From: an uncultured Clostridia bacterium
GTDB lineage: Bacteria; Bacillota; Clostridia; Lachnospirales; Anaerotignaceae
Reading direction: 5' to 3'
Length of the DNA stretch: 64,000 bases
Assembly: GCA_910587195.1 (NCBI GenBank)
Contig: CAJUKL010000008.1
Coordinates: 1-64,000, forward strand
The notes below the pieces were generated by a model. It was not told where the DNA came from, made no database searches, and saw only the letters and a program-made list of their open reading frames with translations. The position numbers and the translations under genes were made by a program. The stretch's first letter is position 1; every line of letters begins with the position of its first letter. This document shows positions 28,028-37,901 of the stretch, in pieces.

Positions 28028-28672
28028 TTAATTTTCAGCCCATGTAAAGGTATCCACCATATTTTTAGCAATCGTATCAACAGCTTCTGTATCTCCATCA
28101 TAAACACTTTCATAAATCATAACATATTTATGGTCGCCTACAATATAATACTGTGTAGCTACTAGTGTCATATCTTCTTCTTGAATGGTAAAAGTAAAAG
28201 TATATAAAACATAATCGTTTGCTGTATAGCTACCATTCCCATTTAAAATAGTATCTTTTGGAAGCTGCATTGCTAATTGCTGTACAATCGCTTGTCTAAA
28301 ATTAATATGGTCGTCTGCACTATATTTATTGCTTCCCATGTTGATAGAAATATTGTTGGGTAGTGCATCTTGTTCTGTACCATCTGCTACATAAAAAAAT
28401 TTATCTTTTGTTGAATAAGTATCACTTTCTATCCAACCAGTAGGAACCGTATACGTTCCAAATGATTTTGTATATGTTGTTCCGTTTTCATCTGTTACTT
28501 CCTCAGTTGTTTGTTCTGTTGTTTGTTCTTCTTCTATTGTTTTATCTTCTTCCGTTGTTTGCTCTACTGTTTTATTTTCTACTTCTTTTGTTTGCTCTAC
28601 CGATTTATTTTGTTGCCCGCAAGAAGTAAAGCACAATAGAGATAGCAAAAAGAATGTAATATATTTTTTCAT
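28028..28672 (-). CDS. Lipoprotein with a Glu/Thr-rich linker
   Basis: A 214-residue protein. The signal peptide ends at the lipobox cysteine (FTSCG), followed by a low-complexity linker (about 25-70) of repeated EQTTEE-type units that would hold the domain off the membrane. The C-terminal domain (YTVPTGWIES...) resembles the 20526 lipoprotein. Function unknown. GGGGGAAAG precedes the ATG. Confidence 0.8.
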   Translation of the reverse strand: MKKYITFFLLSLLCFTSCGQQNKSVEQTKEVENKTVEQTTEEDKTIEEEQTTEQTTEEVTDENGTTYTKSFGTYTVPTGWIESDTYSTKDKFFYVADGTEQDALPNNISINMGSNKYSADDHINFRQAIVQQLAMQLPKDTILNGNGSYTANDYVLYTFTFTIQEEDMTLVATQYYIVGDHKYVMIYESVYDGDTEAVDTIAKNMVDTFTWAEN

Positions 28673-28689
28673 AACACTTTCCCCCTAAA

Positions 28690-29553
28690 TTATTCATAAT
28701 ATTTTATGAGTGCTTGTGTACCAAAATCACCTTCCCCTGCATTTTCCATTGTTTGATACATATTCTTTACTGTTTGCAGTACGCTTAAAGCAAAATCTCT
28801 ATCCTCTACTTCTTCTAAAGCAATTTTCAAGTCTTTTACATAATGTTTAATAAAAAATCCTGGTGCAAAATCATCTTTTAAAATACGAGGTGCCATATTA
28901 TCCATTTGCCAGCTTCCGGCAGCCCCTTTACTAATACTATCTAACATTGTTTGTAAATCTAATCCAACCATTCTTCCATAGGTCAGTGCTTCACAAACAC
29001 CAGAAATAGCACCTGCTAAAGCAATTTGATTTGCCATTTTGGTATGTTGTCCATAGCCTGCTTTTCCCTGATATACAATATTTTTTCCTAATGCTTCTAA
29101 AACAGGTTTACAATGGATAAAGGCTTCTTTATCTCCCCCTACCATAATGGATAAAGTACCTTGTGCTGCTCCAATATCACTACCAGAAACAGGTGCATCT
29201 AATGTTGAAAGCCCTCGTTTTGCTCCTTCTAAATATATTTTTTGTGACAATTTAGGACTTGTTGTTGTCATATCAATAATATAAGTTCCTTTTTCTGCAT
29301 TTTCTAAAATTCCTTTCTCTCCAAAATAAACTCCTTCCACATCTTTGGGATAACCTACCATTGTAATAACAATCTCTTTTTGTTTTACACATTCTGCTAT
29401 GCTGTCACACCAAAAAGCACCTTCTTCTATGACTGCAAGAGCTTTCTGTTTTGTTCTTGTATAAATGGAAACAGAAAAACCCTTTTTTAATAAATTTCTG
29501 ACCATAGATTTCCCCATTACACCAATGCCAATAAAGCCAATTTCTTTTATCAT
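28690..29553 (-). CDS. Beta-hydroxyacid dehydrogenase (3-hydroxyisobutyrate/tartronate-semialdehyde type)
   Basis: A 287-residue NAD(P)-dependent enzyme. The N-terminal GFIGIGVMGKSM Rossmann motif, the DAPVSGSDIGA motif and catalytic Lys in GQHTKMANQ are present. This class reduces or oxidises short beta-hydroxyacids; the exact one is not evident. GGAGGG precedes the ATG. Confidence 0.92.
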   Translation of the reverse strand: MIKEIGFIGIGVMGKSMVRNLLKKGFSVSIYTRTKQKALAVIEEGAFWCDSIAECVKQKEIVITMVGYPKDVEGVYFGEKGILENAEKGTYIIDMTTTSPKLSQKIYLEGAKRGLSTLDAPVSGSDIGAAQGTLSIMVGGDKEAFIHCKPVLEALGKNIVYQGKAGYGQHTKMANQIALAGAISGVCEALTYGRMVGLDLQTMLDSISKGAAGSWQMDNMAPRILKDDFAPGFFIKHYVKDLKIALEEVEDRDFALSVLQTVKNMYQTMENAGEGDFGTQALIKYYE

Positions 29554-29610
29554 ATTGTCCCTCCTTTTTTATTTGTCTTTTTTAAGTATAACATAAAAAT
29601 ATTAAAAAGG

Positions 29611-31197
29611 TTATTCTTTTAACTCTTTTATCCATGCCTTAATTTGCTCATCTTCTGGTGCAATTTCTAATAATTTTTGACATAAATCTAGGGCATTTTC
29701 CTGCATAGTAGGTTCTGCTATTAGTTTTTGTATGGTTACTTTAGTATCTTCAATTACTTTTTTAAGTTTTTGCTCTTTTTCCTGCTCTTTTTTATGGATA
29801 AATTCCCATAAATCTTTTTGTCCTTGTTCAGAAGAAGAAATCTGTTCTAACAAAATTCCTCTTTTTTCCACAGGCAACTTTGCAATATAAGAATGTACCA
29901 TATCATAAGTTTTTTGTGCTGTTTTTTTATCTTCTTCATTTTTTCGTTCCAAAGCATTTAAAAGAATAGGATAATATTCTTTTAAAGAAATTTCAGATTC
30001 TGGCATTAAACTTAATGTTACAATAATCCAATAATAGTTAAAAAAGATAGGCTCTCTTAATTTTTCCATAGCAACGCTTTTTAAAACAGATTCTGCTTGT
30101 TTTATGTTTTTTCCTTCCATATAGCATCTAATTTGAATGTATTTCATAAAAGGGGCAGCATTTCCAAATTTAAGCGTTGTAGTTCTTAATGCGTCCAAGT
30201 TTAACTGATTTTTTTGATATTTCTCTACAACTTGTAAATATCGTTCAATCATCTTTACGGCTGGTGTATATTGCTTTTGCTGAAACAAACAGTTTGACTG
30301 AATATAACGAATATCAATTTGCAAAACTTCATATCTTTCATTATCAAAAAATTTTAAAAAGTCCTTACAAATTTTTAAGGCCTTTTCTAACTCTTTTTTA
30401 TCGTAATAATAGGAAGCAACTTGTATCAAAGCTGCAGGTGCATAGCCGCTTTTTAAATTTTTGTATACAACATCTTCTTCTAACAACACTAAATTTTCAT
30501 AAATATCTTCCTTGATTACTTCACGCTCTCTCATAGTGTGCACAATAATTCTTAAATCACGGAGATTGCTCTTTAATTGTTTTTCTAGTAAAGATGCATT
30601 TCTTAATCCTTTTTCTTTTCTTTTTTCCTTATCTTCATAGGCATAACCATCATGATATAAGGTTAATCCAAATGTATACACAGGTTCTCTATAAGGCACA
30701 TATTCATGAATAATTCCAGCATATCTGGGCTTTAAATCCGCACGAAACAATCTATAATCCAAAAAGCTAGAGGTTATTCCAGTATATTCTCTTAAACTTT
30801 CACATTGACTACAGATTTCTGCATTAAAGCAGTTCATTTTTGTTAAAAAGGCACCCGTATATTGATATCTTTCTTCACTTTTAAAAAACTTTACTAAATG
30901 AGATACATCTTCCGCTAGTTCTTCATCTGCATCTAAAACGAATATCCATTCTCCTTTTGCCTGTTCCATTCCCACATTTCTAGCGGCAGAAAAATCATTG
31001 CACCATTCAAAATGTAATATTTTATCTGCATATTTTTTTGCAATTTCAAGTGTGTTATCTGTAGAACCAGTATCTGTGATAATTACTTCACAAGGAATCT
31101 GTTTTCTTAAAGGAGTCAAGGACTTTAAACATCTTTCTAAACATCTCTGCTCATTTTTTACAATCATACAAATAGATACTATTATATTATTTTCCAT
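29611..31197 (-). CDS. Family 2 glycosyltransferase with TPR-like C-terminus
   Basis: A 528-residue protein. The GT2 domain (about 1-230) has ICMIVKNE, DTGSTDNT and the DxD-type DADEEL. The rest is helical with TPR-like units. Such proteins glycosylate proteins or surface polymers using nucleotide sugars. The ATG at 31197 follows GGGAGGAA; a longer frame exists but has no support. Confidence 0.88.
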   Translation of the reverse strand: MENNIIVSICMIVKNEQRCLERCLKSLTPLRKQIPCEVIITDTGSTDNTLEIAKKYADKILHFEWCNDFSAARNVGMEQAKGEWIFVLDADEELAEDVSHLVKFFKSEERYQYTGAFLTKMNCFNAEICSQCESLREYTGITSSFLDYRLFRADLKPRYAGIIHEYVPYREPVYTFGLTLYHDGYAYEDKEKRKEKGLRNASLLEKQLKSNLRDLRIIVHTMREREVIKEDIYENLVLLEEDVVYKNLKSGYAPAALIQVASYYYDKKELEKALKICKDFLKFFDNERYEVLQIDIRYIQSNCLFQQKQYTPAVKMIERYLQVVEKYQKNQLNLDALRTTTLKFGNAAPFMKYIQIRCYMEGKNIKQAESVLKSVAMEKLREPIFFNYYWIIVTLSLMPESEISLKEYYPILLNALERKNEEDKKTAQKTYDMVHSYIAKLPVEKRGILLEQISSSEQGQKDLWEFIHKKEQEKEQKLKKVIEDTKVTIQKLIAEPTMQENALDLCQKLLEIAPEDEQIKAWIKELKE

Positions 31198-31273
31198 AAA
31201 ATTCCTCCCAAATATCATACTACTATTCTTTTTTAGCAAACACACGGGAGAGGGAGCAGCATGGGCTACTCCC

Positions 31274-31293
31274 TCTTTTTGGTACCAAAAAGA
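31274..31293. repeat. Perfect 20-bp palindrome
   Basis: TCTTTTTGGTACCAAAAAGA, preceded by the inverted repeat GAGGGAG...CTCCCTC. It lies in the 180-base gap between csoR and the glycosyltransferase. The sequence otherwise contains only the csoR terminator. Confidence 0.7.
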
Positions 31294-31352
31294 ATACAAT
31301 CTATGATATTATTTTACATTATTTTTTCATTGTACGCAAATTTTTATACAAT

Positions 31353-31377
31353 AAAAAAGCTATCCATTTGGATAGCT
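31353..31377 (-). terminator. Terminator of the copA-csoR operon
   Basis: An 8-bp perfect stem AGCTATCC/GGATAGCT, with a T run on the minus strand, follows the csoR stop directly. Confidence 0.85.
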
Positions 31378-31638
31378 CTATTTCATTTTATCTATCATAT
31401 CAATCAATTCATCTATTTTTTTATCTTCTTGTCCGGTTTCCAATGCTTCTTTTACACAGCATTTCATATGTGCTCTTAATATTTCTTTATTTGCTTTTCG
31501 CAATATGGCATCCGTTGCCATAATCTGATTTGAAATATCTACACAATAGCGGTCATCTTCTACCATTTTTAAAATGCCATCTATTTGTCCTCTTGCCGTT
31601 TTTAATAAACGTACAATTTGCTTTTCATCTGCTTTCAT
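31378..31638 (-). CDS. csoR: CsoR-family copper-sensing repressor
   Basis: An 86-residue all-helical protein of the CsoR/RcnR family. The Cu(I) ligand set Cys-x-His-x-Cys is visible (YCVDISNQ, then HMKCC). Such repressors leave the DNA when copper binds. The gene follows copA by 9 bases, so copper derepresses both. AAGGGGG is near the ATG. Confidence 0.92.
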   Translation of the reverse strand: MKADEKQIVRLLKTARGQIDGILKMVEDDRYCVDISNQIMATDAILRKANKEILRAHMKCCVKEALETGQEDKKIDELIDMIDKMK

Positions 31639-31647
31639 TTTTCCCCC

Positions 31648-31854
31648 TTATTGCACATCTATAACTGTATATCCAGCATCTGTGACAGCTTTTACAAGCA
31701 TTTCTTCTGACACATCTTCTGTTGCTGTTACAGTGGCTGTTTTATCATCAAGACTCACTTCTGCTTTTACACCTTCTAAAGCATTTAATGCCTGTTCTAC
31801 TCTGCCTGTACAATGTCCACACATCATACCCTCAATCGTTAATACTTTTTTCAT
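31648..31854 (-). CDS. CopZ-type copper chaperone from an internal in-frame start
   Basis: Inside copA, AAGGAGG (31863-31869) lies eight bases before an in-frame ATG (31854). From there a 68-residue HMA protein ([15 protein letters not shown]...) would be made, the size and sequence of a CopZ chaperone. The CopA C-terminal domain and a free chaperone would then share one coding segment. The arrangement is seen; expression of the short form is inferred. Confidence 0.6.
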   Translation of the reverse strand: MKKVLTIEGMMCGHCTGRVEQALNALEGVKAEVSLDDKTATVTATEDVSEEMLVKAVTDAGYTVIDVQ

Positions 31855-34188
31855 TTTTAATTCCTCCTTATTTTCCTGTGTTTTTTCTACTTTATTTTTT
31901 TCTATTTTATTTGCTATTGTTTTTCCCTTTTTAAAATCAGGTTGAAACAATTTTAAACGTAATGCATTGGTAACTACAAAGACCGAGCTACAACTCATTG
32001 CTGCTGCTGCAAACATAGGATTTAATTTCCAGCCTAATGTGGTATAAAATATGCCTGCTGCTAAAGGAATCCCTATAACATTGTAAAAAAATGCCCAAAA
32101 TAAATTTTGTTTGATATTGCGTATCACAGCACGACTTAATTGTATTGCAGCAACACCATCTAGCAAATCGCTTTTCATCAATACAATATCTGCGGACTCT
32201 ATAGCAACATCTGTACCTGCACCAATCGCAACACCAACATCAGCTCTTGCTAATGCTGGTGCATCATTGATGCCATCTCCAACCATTGCAACTTTTTTTC
32301 CTTGTTCCTGGATTCTTCTGACTTCTTTTTCTTTATCTTGGGGCAAAACTTCTGCCACTACCGTTGACAAATTCATTTGTTTACCGATTGCTTCTGCGGT
32401 GCGTTTATTATCTCCTGTCAGCATAACTACATCAATTCCCATATTACGAAATGCTGCAATCGCTTCTTTACTAGTTGGTTTTACAACATCTGCTACTGCA
32501 ATTACACCAAGTAATTTTTTATCTTCCGCAAAATATAAAGGTGTTTTTCCTTCTGTTGCAAAACTTTCTCCTTTTTCAAAAAGAGGATGTTCTATACCTT
32601 CTTTTTTCATCATTTTTAAATTTCCTGCAATGATTTCTTTTCCAGAAACCTCTGCTTTAACACCTTGTCCTGCAATCGCTTTAAAATTTTCTGCTTTTGG
32701 TGCTGTAATATTTTTTTGTTTTACATAATTTACAATCGCCTCAGAAAGAGGGTGTTCAGAAAGGTGTTCTACTGCAAAAGCATTTCGCAATAATTTGTTT
32801 TCAAAAACGCCGTCTGCTAAAAGTATATTTGTTACTTTTGGTTTCCCTTCTGTTACAGTGCCTGTTTTATCTAATATAATGGTATCCACTTCATGCGCAA
32901 TTTCTAAACTTTCCGCTGATTTAATTAAAATACCATTTTCTGCTCCTTTTCCTGTTCCTACCATAATGGCTGTGGGTGTTGCTAATCCTAAAGCACAAGG
33001 ACAGGAAATAACAAGAACTGCAATTCCAATCGAAAGTGCAAAACTAAAAGAATAACCTAAAAATAACCAGATTGCCGTTGTAACAACAGCAATCGAAATG
33101 ACAACGGGTACAAAAACACCACTTACTTTATCTGCTAGTTTTGCAATCGGTGCTTTGGAAGCACTTGCTTCTTCTACAAGTTGTATAATTTGAGAAAGGG
33201 TGGTATCATTTCCTACTTTTTCTGCCTTAAATTGAAAATACCCTGTTTTGTTTACCGTTGCACCAATTACCATATCTCCTACTTTTTTTTCAACAGGAAT
33301 GCTTTCCCCTGTTAAAGCAGATTCGTCAATCGCTGAAAAACCTTCTATAATGATTCCATCAACAGGAATACTTTGTCCGGGACGCACTATAATAATATCG
33401 CCTTTTTGTACTTCTTCTATAGAAATTTCTATTTCCTGTCCATCTTTTAATACAGTTGCTTTTTTAGGTGCCAAATCTAATAATTTTGTAATAGCTTCTG
33501 AAGTTTTTCCTTTGGAACGAGTTTCCATGTACTTTCCTACTGTAATTAAAGTTAATATCATGCCAGAAGATTCAAAATAAAACTCCATTCCATATTGATG
33601 TGCCATTTCCATATTGCCATGTCCCATATAATAACCCATAGCATAAATAGCAATCACACTATATATAAAAGCTGCACTAGAACCTAATGCAATTAAAGAG
33701 TCCATATTGGGCGAACGATTCCATAAAGCTTTAAAACCAACAGAAAAATATTTACGATTCAAATATAAAATAGGTAAAGTCAAAAATAATTGCGTAAGTG
33801 CAAATGACATCATATTTTCATGCCCCAATAAAATACTAGGCAATGGCATACCCATCATATGGCCCATAGAAATATAAAACAGTGGTACTAAAAATATAAA
33901 TGACCAGATAAGTCTTTTTTTCATGGAATCCATTTCTGCTTGTGCAATATTCTCTCCAGATACGGCTGCTTTTTCGCTGCCATGTACTTTTGCGCCATAC
34001 CCGCCTTGTTCTACCGCTTTTATAATATCCTCCTCTGTTAGCTTTTGTTCTTCATATTCTACCATCATAGAATTTTGCAACAAATTAACATTAACAGAAA
34101 GAATCCCCGCTAATTGATTTACACTTTTTTCCACATGGGCACTACAAGCACTACAAGTCATACCACTTACATCAAATTTTTGTTTCAC
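31648..34188 (-). CDS. copA: Copper-exporting P1B ATPase with N- and C-terminal HMA domains
   Basis: An 846-residue membrane ATPase. It has an N-terminal HMA domain (GMTCSACS), then the transmembrane CPC motif (SCPCALG), phosphorylation site DKTGT, HP motif EHLSEHPL and [14 protein letters not shown]-terminal HMA domain (GMMCGHCTG, about 778-846) is unusual. It exports Cu(I) from the cytosol. The promoter overlaps a CsoR-type operator. The C-terminal domain can also be read as a separate CopZ (see 31648-31854). Confidence 0.95.
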   Translation of the reverse strand: MKQKFDVSGMTCSACSAHVEKSVNQLAGILSVNVNLLQNSMMVEYEEQKLTEEDIIKAVEQGGYGAKVHGSEKAAVSGENIAQAEMDSMKKRLIWSFIFLVPLFYISMGHMMGMPLPSILLGHENMMSFALTQLFLTLPILYLNRKYFSVGFKALWNRSPNMDSLIALGSSAAFIYSVIAIYAMGYYMGHGNMEMAHQYGMEFYFESSGMILTLITVGKYMETRSKGKTSEAITKLLDLAPKKATVLKDGQEIEISIEEVQKGDIIIVRPGQSIPVDGIIIEGFSAIDESALTGESIPVEKKVGDMVIGATVNKTGYFQFKAEKVGNDTTLSQIIQLVEEASASKAPIAKLADKVSGVFVPVVISIAVVTTAIWLFLGYSFSFALSIGIAVLVISCPCALGLATPTAIMVGTGKGAENGILIKSAESLEIAHEVDTIILDKTGTVTEGKPKVTNILLADGVFENKLLRNAFAVEHLSEHPLSEAIVNYVKQKNITAPKAENFKAIAGQGVKAEVSGKEIIAGNLKMMKKEGIEHPLFEKGESFATEGKTPLYFAEDKKLLGVIAVADVVKPTSKEAIAAFRNMGIDVVMLTGDNKRTAEAIGKQMNLSTVVAEVLPQDKEKEVRRIQEQGKKVAMVGDGINDAPALARADVGVAIGAGTDVAIESADIVLMKSDLLDGVAAIQLSRAVIRNIKQNLFWAFFYNVIGIPLAAGIFYTTLGWKLNPMFAAAAMSCSSVFVVTNALRLKLFQPDFKKGKTIANKIEKNKVEKTQENKEELKMKKVLTIEGMMCGHCTGRVEQALNALEGVKAEVSLDDKTATVTATEDVSEEMLVKAVTDAGYTVIDVQ

Positions 34189-34206
34189 ATAGCATCACCT
34201 CTTTCA

Positions 34207-34259
34207 AATACCCCTCATGGGTGTGGTATTATTTTAATAAAACATTTTCTTTTTGTCAA
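34207..34259 (-). promoter_or_regulatory. copA promoter with CsoR-type operator
   Basis: Minus-strand TTGACA (complement of 34254-34259) and TAAAAT (34231-34236) are 17 bases apart. Directly downstream is an imperfect 24-base dyad (34207-34230, AATACC...GGTATT) with G/C-rich inner arms, the form of CsoR operators. Confidence 0.7.
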
Positions 34260-34352
34260 TAGTATTTCTTTTTGTTTTTATTTTATACAAAAAAAGAGTT
34301 TAGGCAGTGTAAGGCAAACGCATAAAAAATATTGTATATAAAGAAAAAGATT

Positions 34353-34645
34353 TAGAATCTGTACTGTATGCAAAAGTTAAAGTTTTTGGTCAAGCTTTTT
34401 TCAAAAATCTTGTAGGAGTTTGAGGGCAACACCCTCAAGGTTCTGATATGCTTGCAAGCGTGTTTTTGAAGTGGTTCTGAACGTCCGATGGACGTTCGTT
34501 TAGAACCGACCGGAGCGAAGCGTAGACTTTGGAGGAACTTCTGCCTTTTATCAAGTTCATAATAAACTAGTTTTTTCATAAGCTGTTCTATTTTTAAACT
34601 CAAATTATTATAATTTTTGCAAAAAAATTTTTATATGGTTACCTT
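34353..34645 (+). repeat. Interspersed hairpin repeat, copy R7 (3' part)
   Basis: Lacks the CTTACTTTC start and begins at GAATCTGTACTG. Keeps the CAAGCTTTTTTC, GAGGGCAACACCCTC and GAACGTCC...GGACGTTC hairpins and the AT-rich tail shared with R2. It lies in the gap between copA and the radical SAM gene; the flanks 34260-34352 and 34646-34664 hold nothing else I can call. Confidence 0.8.
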
Positions 34646-34664
34646 GGAAATATAAAAATTTATA

Positions 34665-34694
34665 TTGATAAAACAACCAGGATAACGGTATAAT
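34665..34694 (+). promoter_or_regulatory. Promoter of the radical SAM gene
   Basis: TTGATA (34665-34670) and TATAAT (34689-34694), 18 bases apart, 35 bases before the start codon. Confidence 0.65.
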
Positions 34695-34729
34695 AGAACA
34701 ATCGAGAAAAGCAGAAAGGATGAAACAAG

Positions 34730-35602
34730 ATGAGATATGAAGGAACGGTATACCGTCCGCCAAGTGAGGCAAGCAGCTTAATTATACAACTAACTATAGG
34801 ATGTGCTAGAAATACTTGCACGTTTTGTGCGATGTATAAAGATAAAACATTTCGTATCAGGGATTTACAGGAAGTTGTGGAAGATCTGGAAATGGCAAGA
34901 AAATATTATCAAAGGATTAAGGTAAAAAGAATCTTTTTAGCAGATGGAGATGCCTTAATTGTAAAAACAGCAGATTTACTTTATATTTTAGGAAAATGTA
35001 AAGAATATTTTCCAGAAGTGGAAAGAATTTCTGTTTATGGTGCGCCAAAAGATATTATACACAAAACACCAGAAGAACTAAAACAGTTAAAAGATGCTGG
35101 TTTAGATATGGTGTATATGGGTTTAGAATCTGGTGATGACCAAGTTTTAAAAGAAGTGAAAAAGGGTGTGACGGCTGCGGAAATGATTGAAGCAGGACAA
35201 AAAGTACGTGCTGCTGGTATGATACTTTCTATGACGATTATTTCTGGTTTGGGCGGCAAAAAACTGATGAAAGAACATGCATTAAATAGTGCAAAAGTCA
35301 TTAGTGCCATTAAACCAGAATATGTAGGATTTTTAACCTTGCTGATTGAACCGGGTACGCCAATGTACGAACAATATAGAGCTGGCGAATTGGATTTATT
35401 GACACCAGAAGAAGCACTCGATGAAACACAATTATTTATTGAAAATGTAGATGCAGAAGGAACGGTTTTCCGAGCAAATCATGCTTCGAATTATGTGCCT
35501 TTGGCAGGTACCTTAAATGCAGAAAAATCAAAAATATTGGCACAGATACAGCGTTCCAAAGAGCAAAGTAGTTATAGACCGGAAACATTTCGAGGTTTAT
35601 AA
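34730..35602 (+). CDS. Radical SAM protein, coproporphyrinogen-dehydrogenase-like family
   Basis: A 290-residue radical SAM enzyme with cysteines in GCARNTCTFC (CX4CX2C) about residue 27. A TIM-barrel core (GDALIV, YMGLESGDDQVL) follows. This clade of unknown reaction is common in Clostridia. AAAGGATG precedes the ATG. The membrane protein gene follows at 17 bases, with which it may be co-transcribed. Confidence 0.88.
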   Translation: MRYEGTVYRPPSEASSLIIQLTIGCARNTCTFCAMYKDKTFRIRDLQEVVEDLEMARKYYQRIKVKRIFLADGDALIVKTADLLYILGKCKEYFPEVERISVYGAPKDIIHKTPEELKQLKDAGLDMVYMGLESGDDQVLKEVKKGVTAAEMIEAGQKVRAAGMILSMTIISGLGGKKLMKEHALNSAKVISAIKPEYVGFLTLLIEPGTPMYEQYRAGELDLLTPEEALDETQLFIENVDAEGTVFRANHASNYVPLAGTLNAEKSKILAQIQRSKEQSSYRPETFRGL

Positions 35603-35619
35603 TAAAAGGAGTTGGCAGC

Positions 35620-36471
35620 ATGGCATGGGTGGGGTTGTTTGCCCTTATCATTTTTTATTGGTGTTTTTTTACTGCTGCCGTGACAGGCAGAAGAAGCTGG
35701 ATGTGGTTAGGCTTACTTTGTGTGCCTGTATTTATTATGGCTGTTGGTCATCGGGCTGATATGCAAATTAATGGTTTAATTATCACATTATGTATTTTTA
35801 TGTTTGTGATTTGCAGAAGTAGTTTAAAAGATATTTTGTTATGGAATCAAAAAAGAAGAAAATATCATTGGATATTTTTGGGATTTTTATGGTTGCTCTG
35901 TTTTTTGTTTTTGTTTTATTCGATTGTAGAATTACAGATGGCTGGATATTTATGGGATTTTCAAGGCTGGAATCTGCAAAAAAGAAATTCTTTTCGTATT
36001 ACCATTACAACTTTACCTATTGTATGGATTTCTTATTATTATGGAGAAATGTTTTATAATAGTGTGGACAGATTGTGGAAAAGAAAAAGTGAGTTAGTGC
36101 TCATTAGCTGCAATTTTTTTATAGCAAATAACAGAGGCGGTGATACTGGTATTGATAAAGGCTATTTTTTAGATGGTGTGAACAATGGTGTGAATTATCA
36201 TTTTCGTATGACAAAGGGAACGTATTATATGCTTCAAAAAGAAAAAGCATTACGCTTAAAAGTGCAAAAAGGGTTATTAGGTGGGTTTTATGTTTTGGAA
36301 AATCCTTGTCCCAATAACGCAAAAAGAACTTTAAGACGAGATAGAAAAAATGCAAAAATTGGTATTTTATTGTTTCTATTTGTGTTTCTATTTGGAATTG
36401 TTTTATTCTTTTTTCCACAATTATTGCACTTGGAAAGTTGGAAACAAAAAATCAGCATTTTTTTTGACTAA
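35620..36471 (+). CDS. Polytopic membrane protein, unknown
   Basis: A 283-residue protein. Four or five hydrophobic segments occupy the first 140 residues and one the C-terminus (about 243-265). A central soluble stretch (about 150-240) contains ANNRGGDTGIDKGYF. I do not recognise the family. AAAGGAG precedes the ATG, and it probably shares a transcript with the radical SAM gene and the 59-residue ORF. Confidence 0.75.
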   Translation: MAWVGLFALIIFYWCFFTAAVTGRRSWMWLGLLCVPVFIMAVGHRADMQINGLIITLCIFMFVICRSSLKDILLWNQKRRKYHWIFLGFLWLLCFLFLFYSIVELQMAGYLWDFQGWNLQKRNSFRITITTLPIVWISYYYGEMFYNSVDRLWKRKSELVLISCNFFIANNRGGDTGIDKGYFLDGVNNGVNYHFRMTKGTYYMLQKEKALRLKVQKGLLGGFYVLENPCPNNAKRTLRRDRKNAKIGILLFLFVFLFGIVLFFFPQLLHLESWKQKISIFFD

Positions 36472-36500
36472 AACGGAAATGCTATTTTTGAGGTGATAGT

Positions 36501-36680
36501 ATGTTAAAATGTTTAAAAAATTTTGATACCTTGCCTGCACAAATGAAAAAGCAAATTATAGATAATAGTAAAGATATGAATGCTTTTTATACCTTACCTT
36601 TAGAGCAAAGACAGCAAGTATTAGACCGAATTGCTAGTTTAAATACAGAACAGCAAATAAGAGAATATTTGAAAAAATAA
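36501..36680 (+). CDS. 59-residue small protein
   Basis: MLKCLKNFDTLPAQMKKQII... ending REYLKK; helical and charged, with a FDTLPAQM/FYTLPLEQ internal echo. GAGGTG lies before the ATG at good spacing, and a strong terminator starts two bases after the stop. No known family, but the signals support a real gene. Confidence 0.7.
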   Translation: MLKCLKNFDTLPAQMKKQIIDNSKDMNAFYTLPLEQRQQVLDRIASLNTEQQIREYLKK

Positions 36681-36681
36681 G

Positions 36682-36719
36682 AAAAAGGTGTGTTCCTTTA
36701 AAGGAATGCACCTTTTCCT
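36682..36719 (+). terminator. Terminator after the 59-residue ORF
   Basis: A near-perfect stem AAAAGGTG...CACCTTTT with inner TTCCTTTAAAGGAA, followed by T. Confidence 0.85.
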
Positions 36720-36789
36720 TATGATAATTATTGCATAGTATTTTTCTTTAAGATATAATAAAGAAAATTCAAGAAAGGAAGAAAAAAAT

Positions 36790-37887
36790 ATGAAATTAGG
36801 CATTGTAGGACTCCCAAATGTTGGAAAAAGCACCTTATTTAATTCTATGACTATGGGAAAAGCAGAGGCAGCAAATTATCCTTTTTGTACCATTGACCCT
36901 AATATCGGAATTGTTGCTGTACCAGATGAAAGATTGACAAAATTAACAGAAATGTATCATTCTGAAAAAACAACACCTGCAGTCATTGAATTTGTAGATA
37001 TTGCAGGTCTTGTAAAAGGAGCAAGTAAAGGAGAAGGATTAGGAAATAAGTTTTTATCTCATATCCGAGAGGTAGATGCCATTGTGCATGTGGTGCGTTG
37101 TTTTGAAGATAGTAATGTGGTGCATGTAGATGGAAGTGTAGACCCTATCCGTGATATTGAAACCATTAACTTAGAATTGATTTTTTCTGATTTAGAAATC
37201 TTGGAAAGACGTATTTCTAAAACCATTAAAGCAGCAAAATCGGACAAGTCTTTACAAAAAGAGTTGGAAATATTACAGCAGTTAAAAGCAGGTTTAGAAG
37301 AAGGAAAATGCGCCAGAGCAATCAAATTTGAATCTCCGGAAGATATTGCTTTTGTAGAGAGTTTAACGCTTTTGACACAAAAACCTGTATTATATGCAGC
37401 AAATGTAGCAGAAGAAGATTTAGCAGATAATGGTGCTGGAAATCAATATGTCAATCGGGTACGCATTTTTGCAGAAAGTGAAAATGCAGAGGTGTTTGTT
37501 CTTTGTGCTAAAATTGAAGAAGAAATTTCTGATTTAGAGGAACAAGATAAAAAAGAATTTTTAGCAGATATGGGAGTAGAAACGAGCGGTTTAGACAGGT
37601 TAATTGCAGCAAGTTATCAATTATTGGGACTGATTAGCTATTTGACAGCAGGCCCTACAGAAAGCCGTGCTTGGACGATTACAAAAGGAACCAAAGCACC
37701 AGGTGCAGCAGGAAAAATACACAGTGATTTTGAAAGGGGATTTATTAGGGCAGAAGTAGTTAGTTATGATGATTTAATGAAGATTGGTTCTTATAATGGA
37801 GCAAAAGAACAAGGCTTAGTTCGTTCTGAAGGAAAAGAATATGTTGTAAAAGATGGAGATGTTATATTATTCCGCTTTAATGTATAA
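36790..37887 (+). CDS. ychF: Redox-regulated ATPase YchF
   Basis: A 365-residue Obg-family P-loop protein: [15 protein letters not shown] (6-20), then DIAGLVKGAS and the C-terminal TGS domain (AWTITKGTKAPGAAGKIH). YchF/OLA1 hydrolyses ATP and is linked to ribosome and stress physiology. AAAGGAAG precedes the ATG. The phosphoesterase gene follows at 14 bases. Confidence 0.96.
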   Translation: MKLGIVGLPNVGKSTLFNSMTMGKAEAANYPFCTIDPNIGIVAVPDERLTKLTEMYHSEKTTPAVIEFVDIAGLVKGASKGEGLGNKFLSHIREVDAIVHVVRCFEDSNVVHVDGSVDPIRDIETINLELIFSDLEILERRISKTIKAAKSDKSLQKELEILQQLKAGLEEGKCARAIKFESPEDIAFVESLTLLTQKPVLYAANVAEEDLADNGAGNQYVNRVRIFAESENAEVFVLCAKIEEEISDLEEQDKKEFLADMGVETSGLDRLIAASYQLLGLISYLTAGPTESRAWTITKGTKAPGAAGKIHSDFERGFIRAEVVSYDDLMKIGSYNGAKEQGLVRSEGKEYVVKDGDVILFRFNV

Positions 37888-37901
37888 ATGGAGGAAAGAA
37901 A

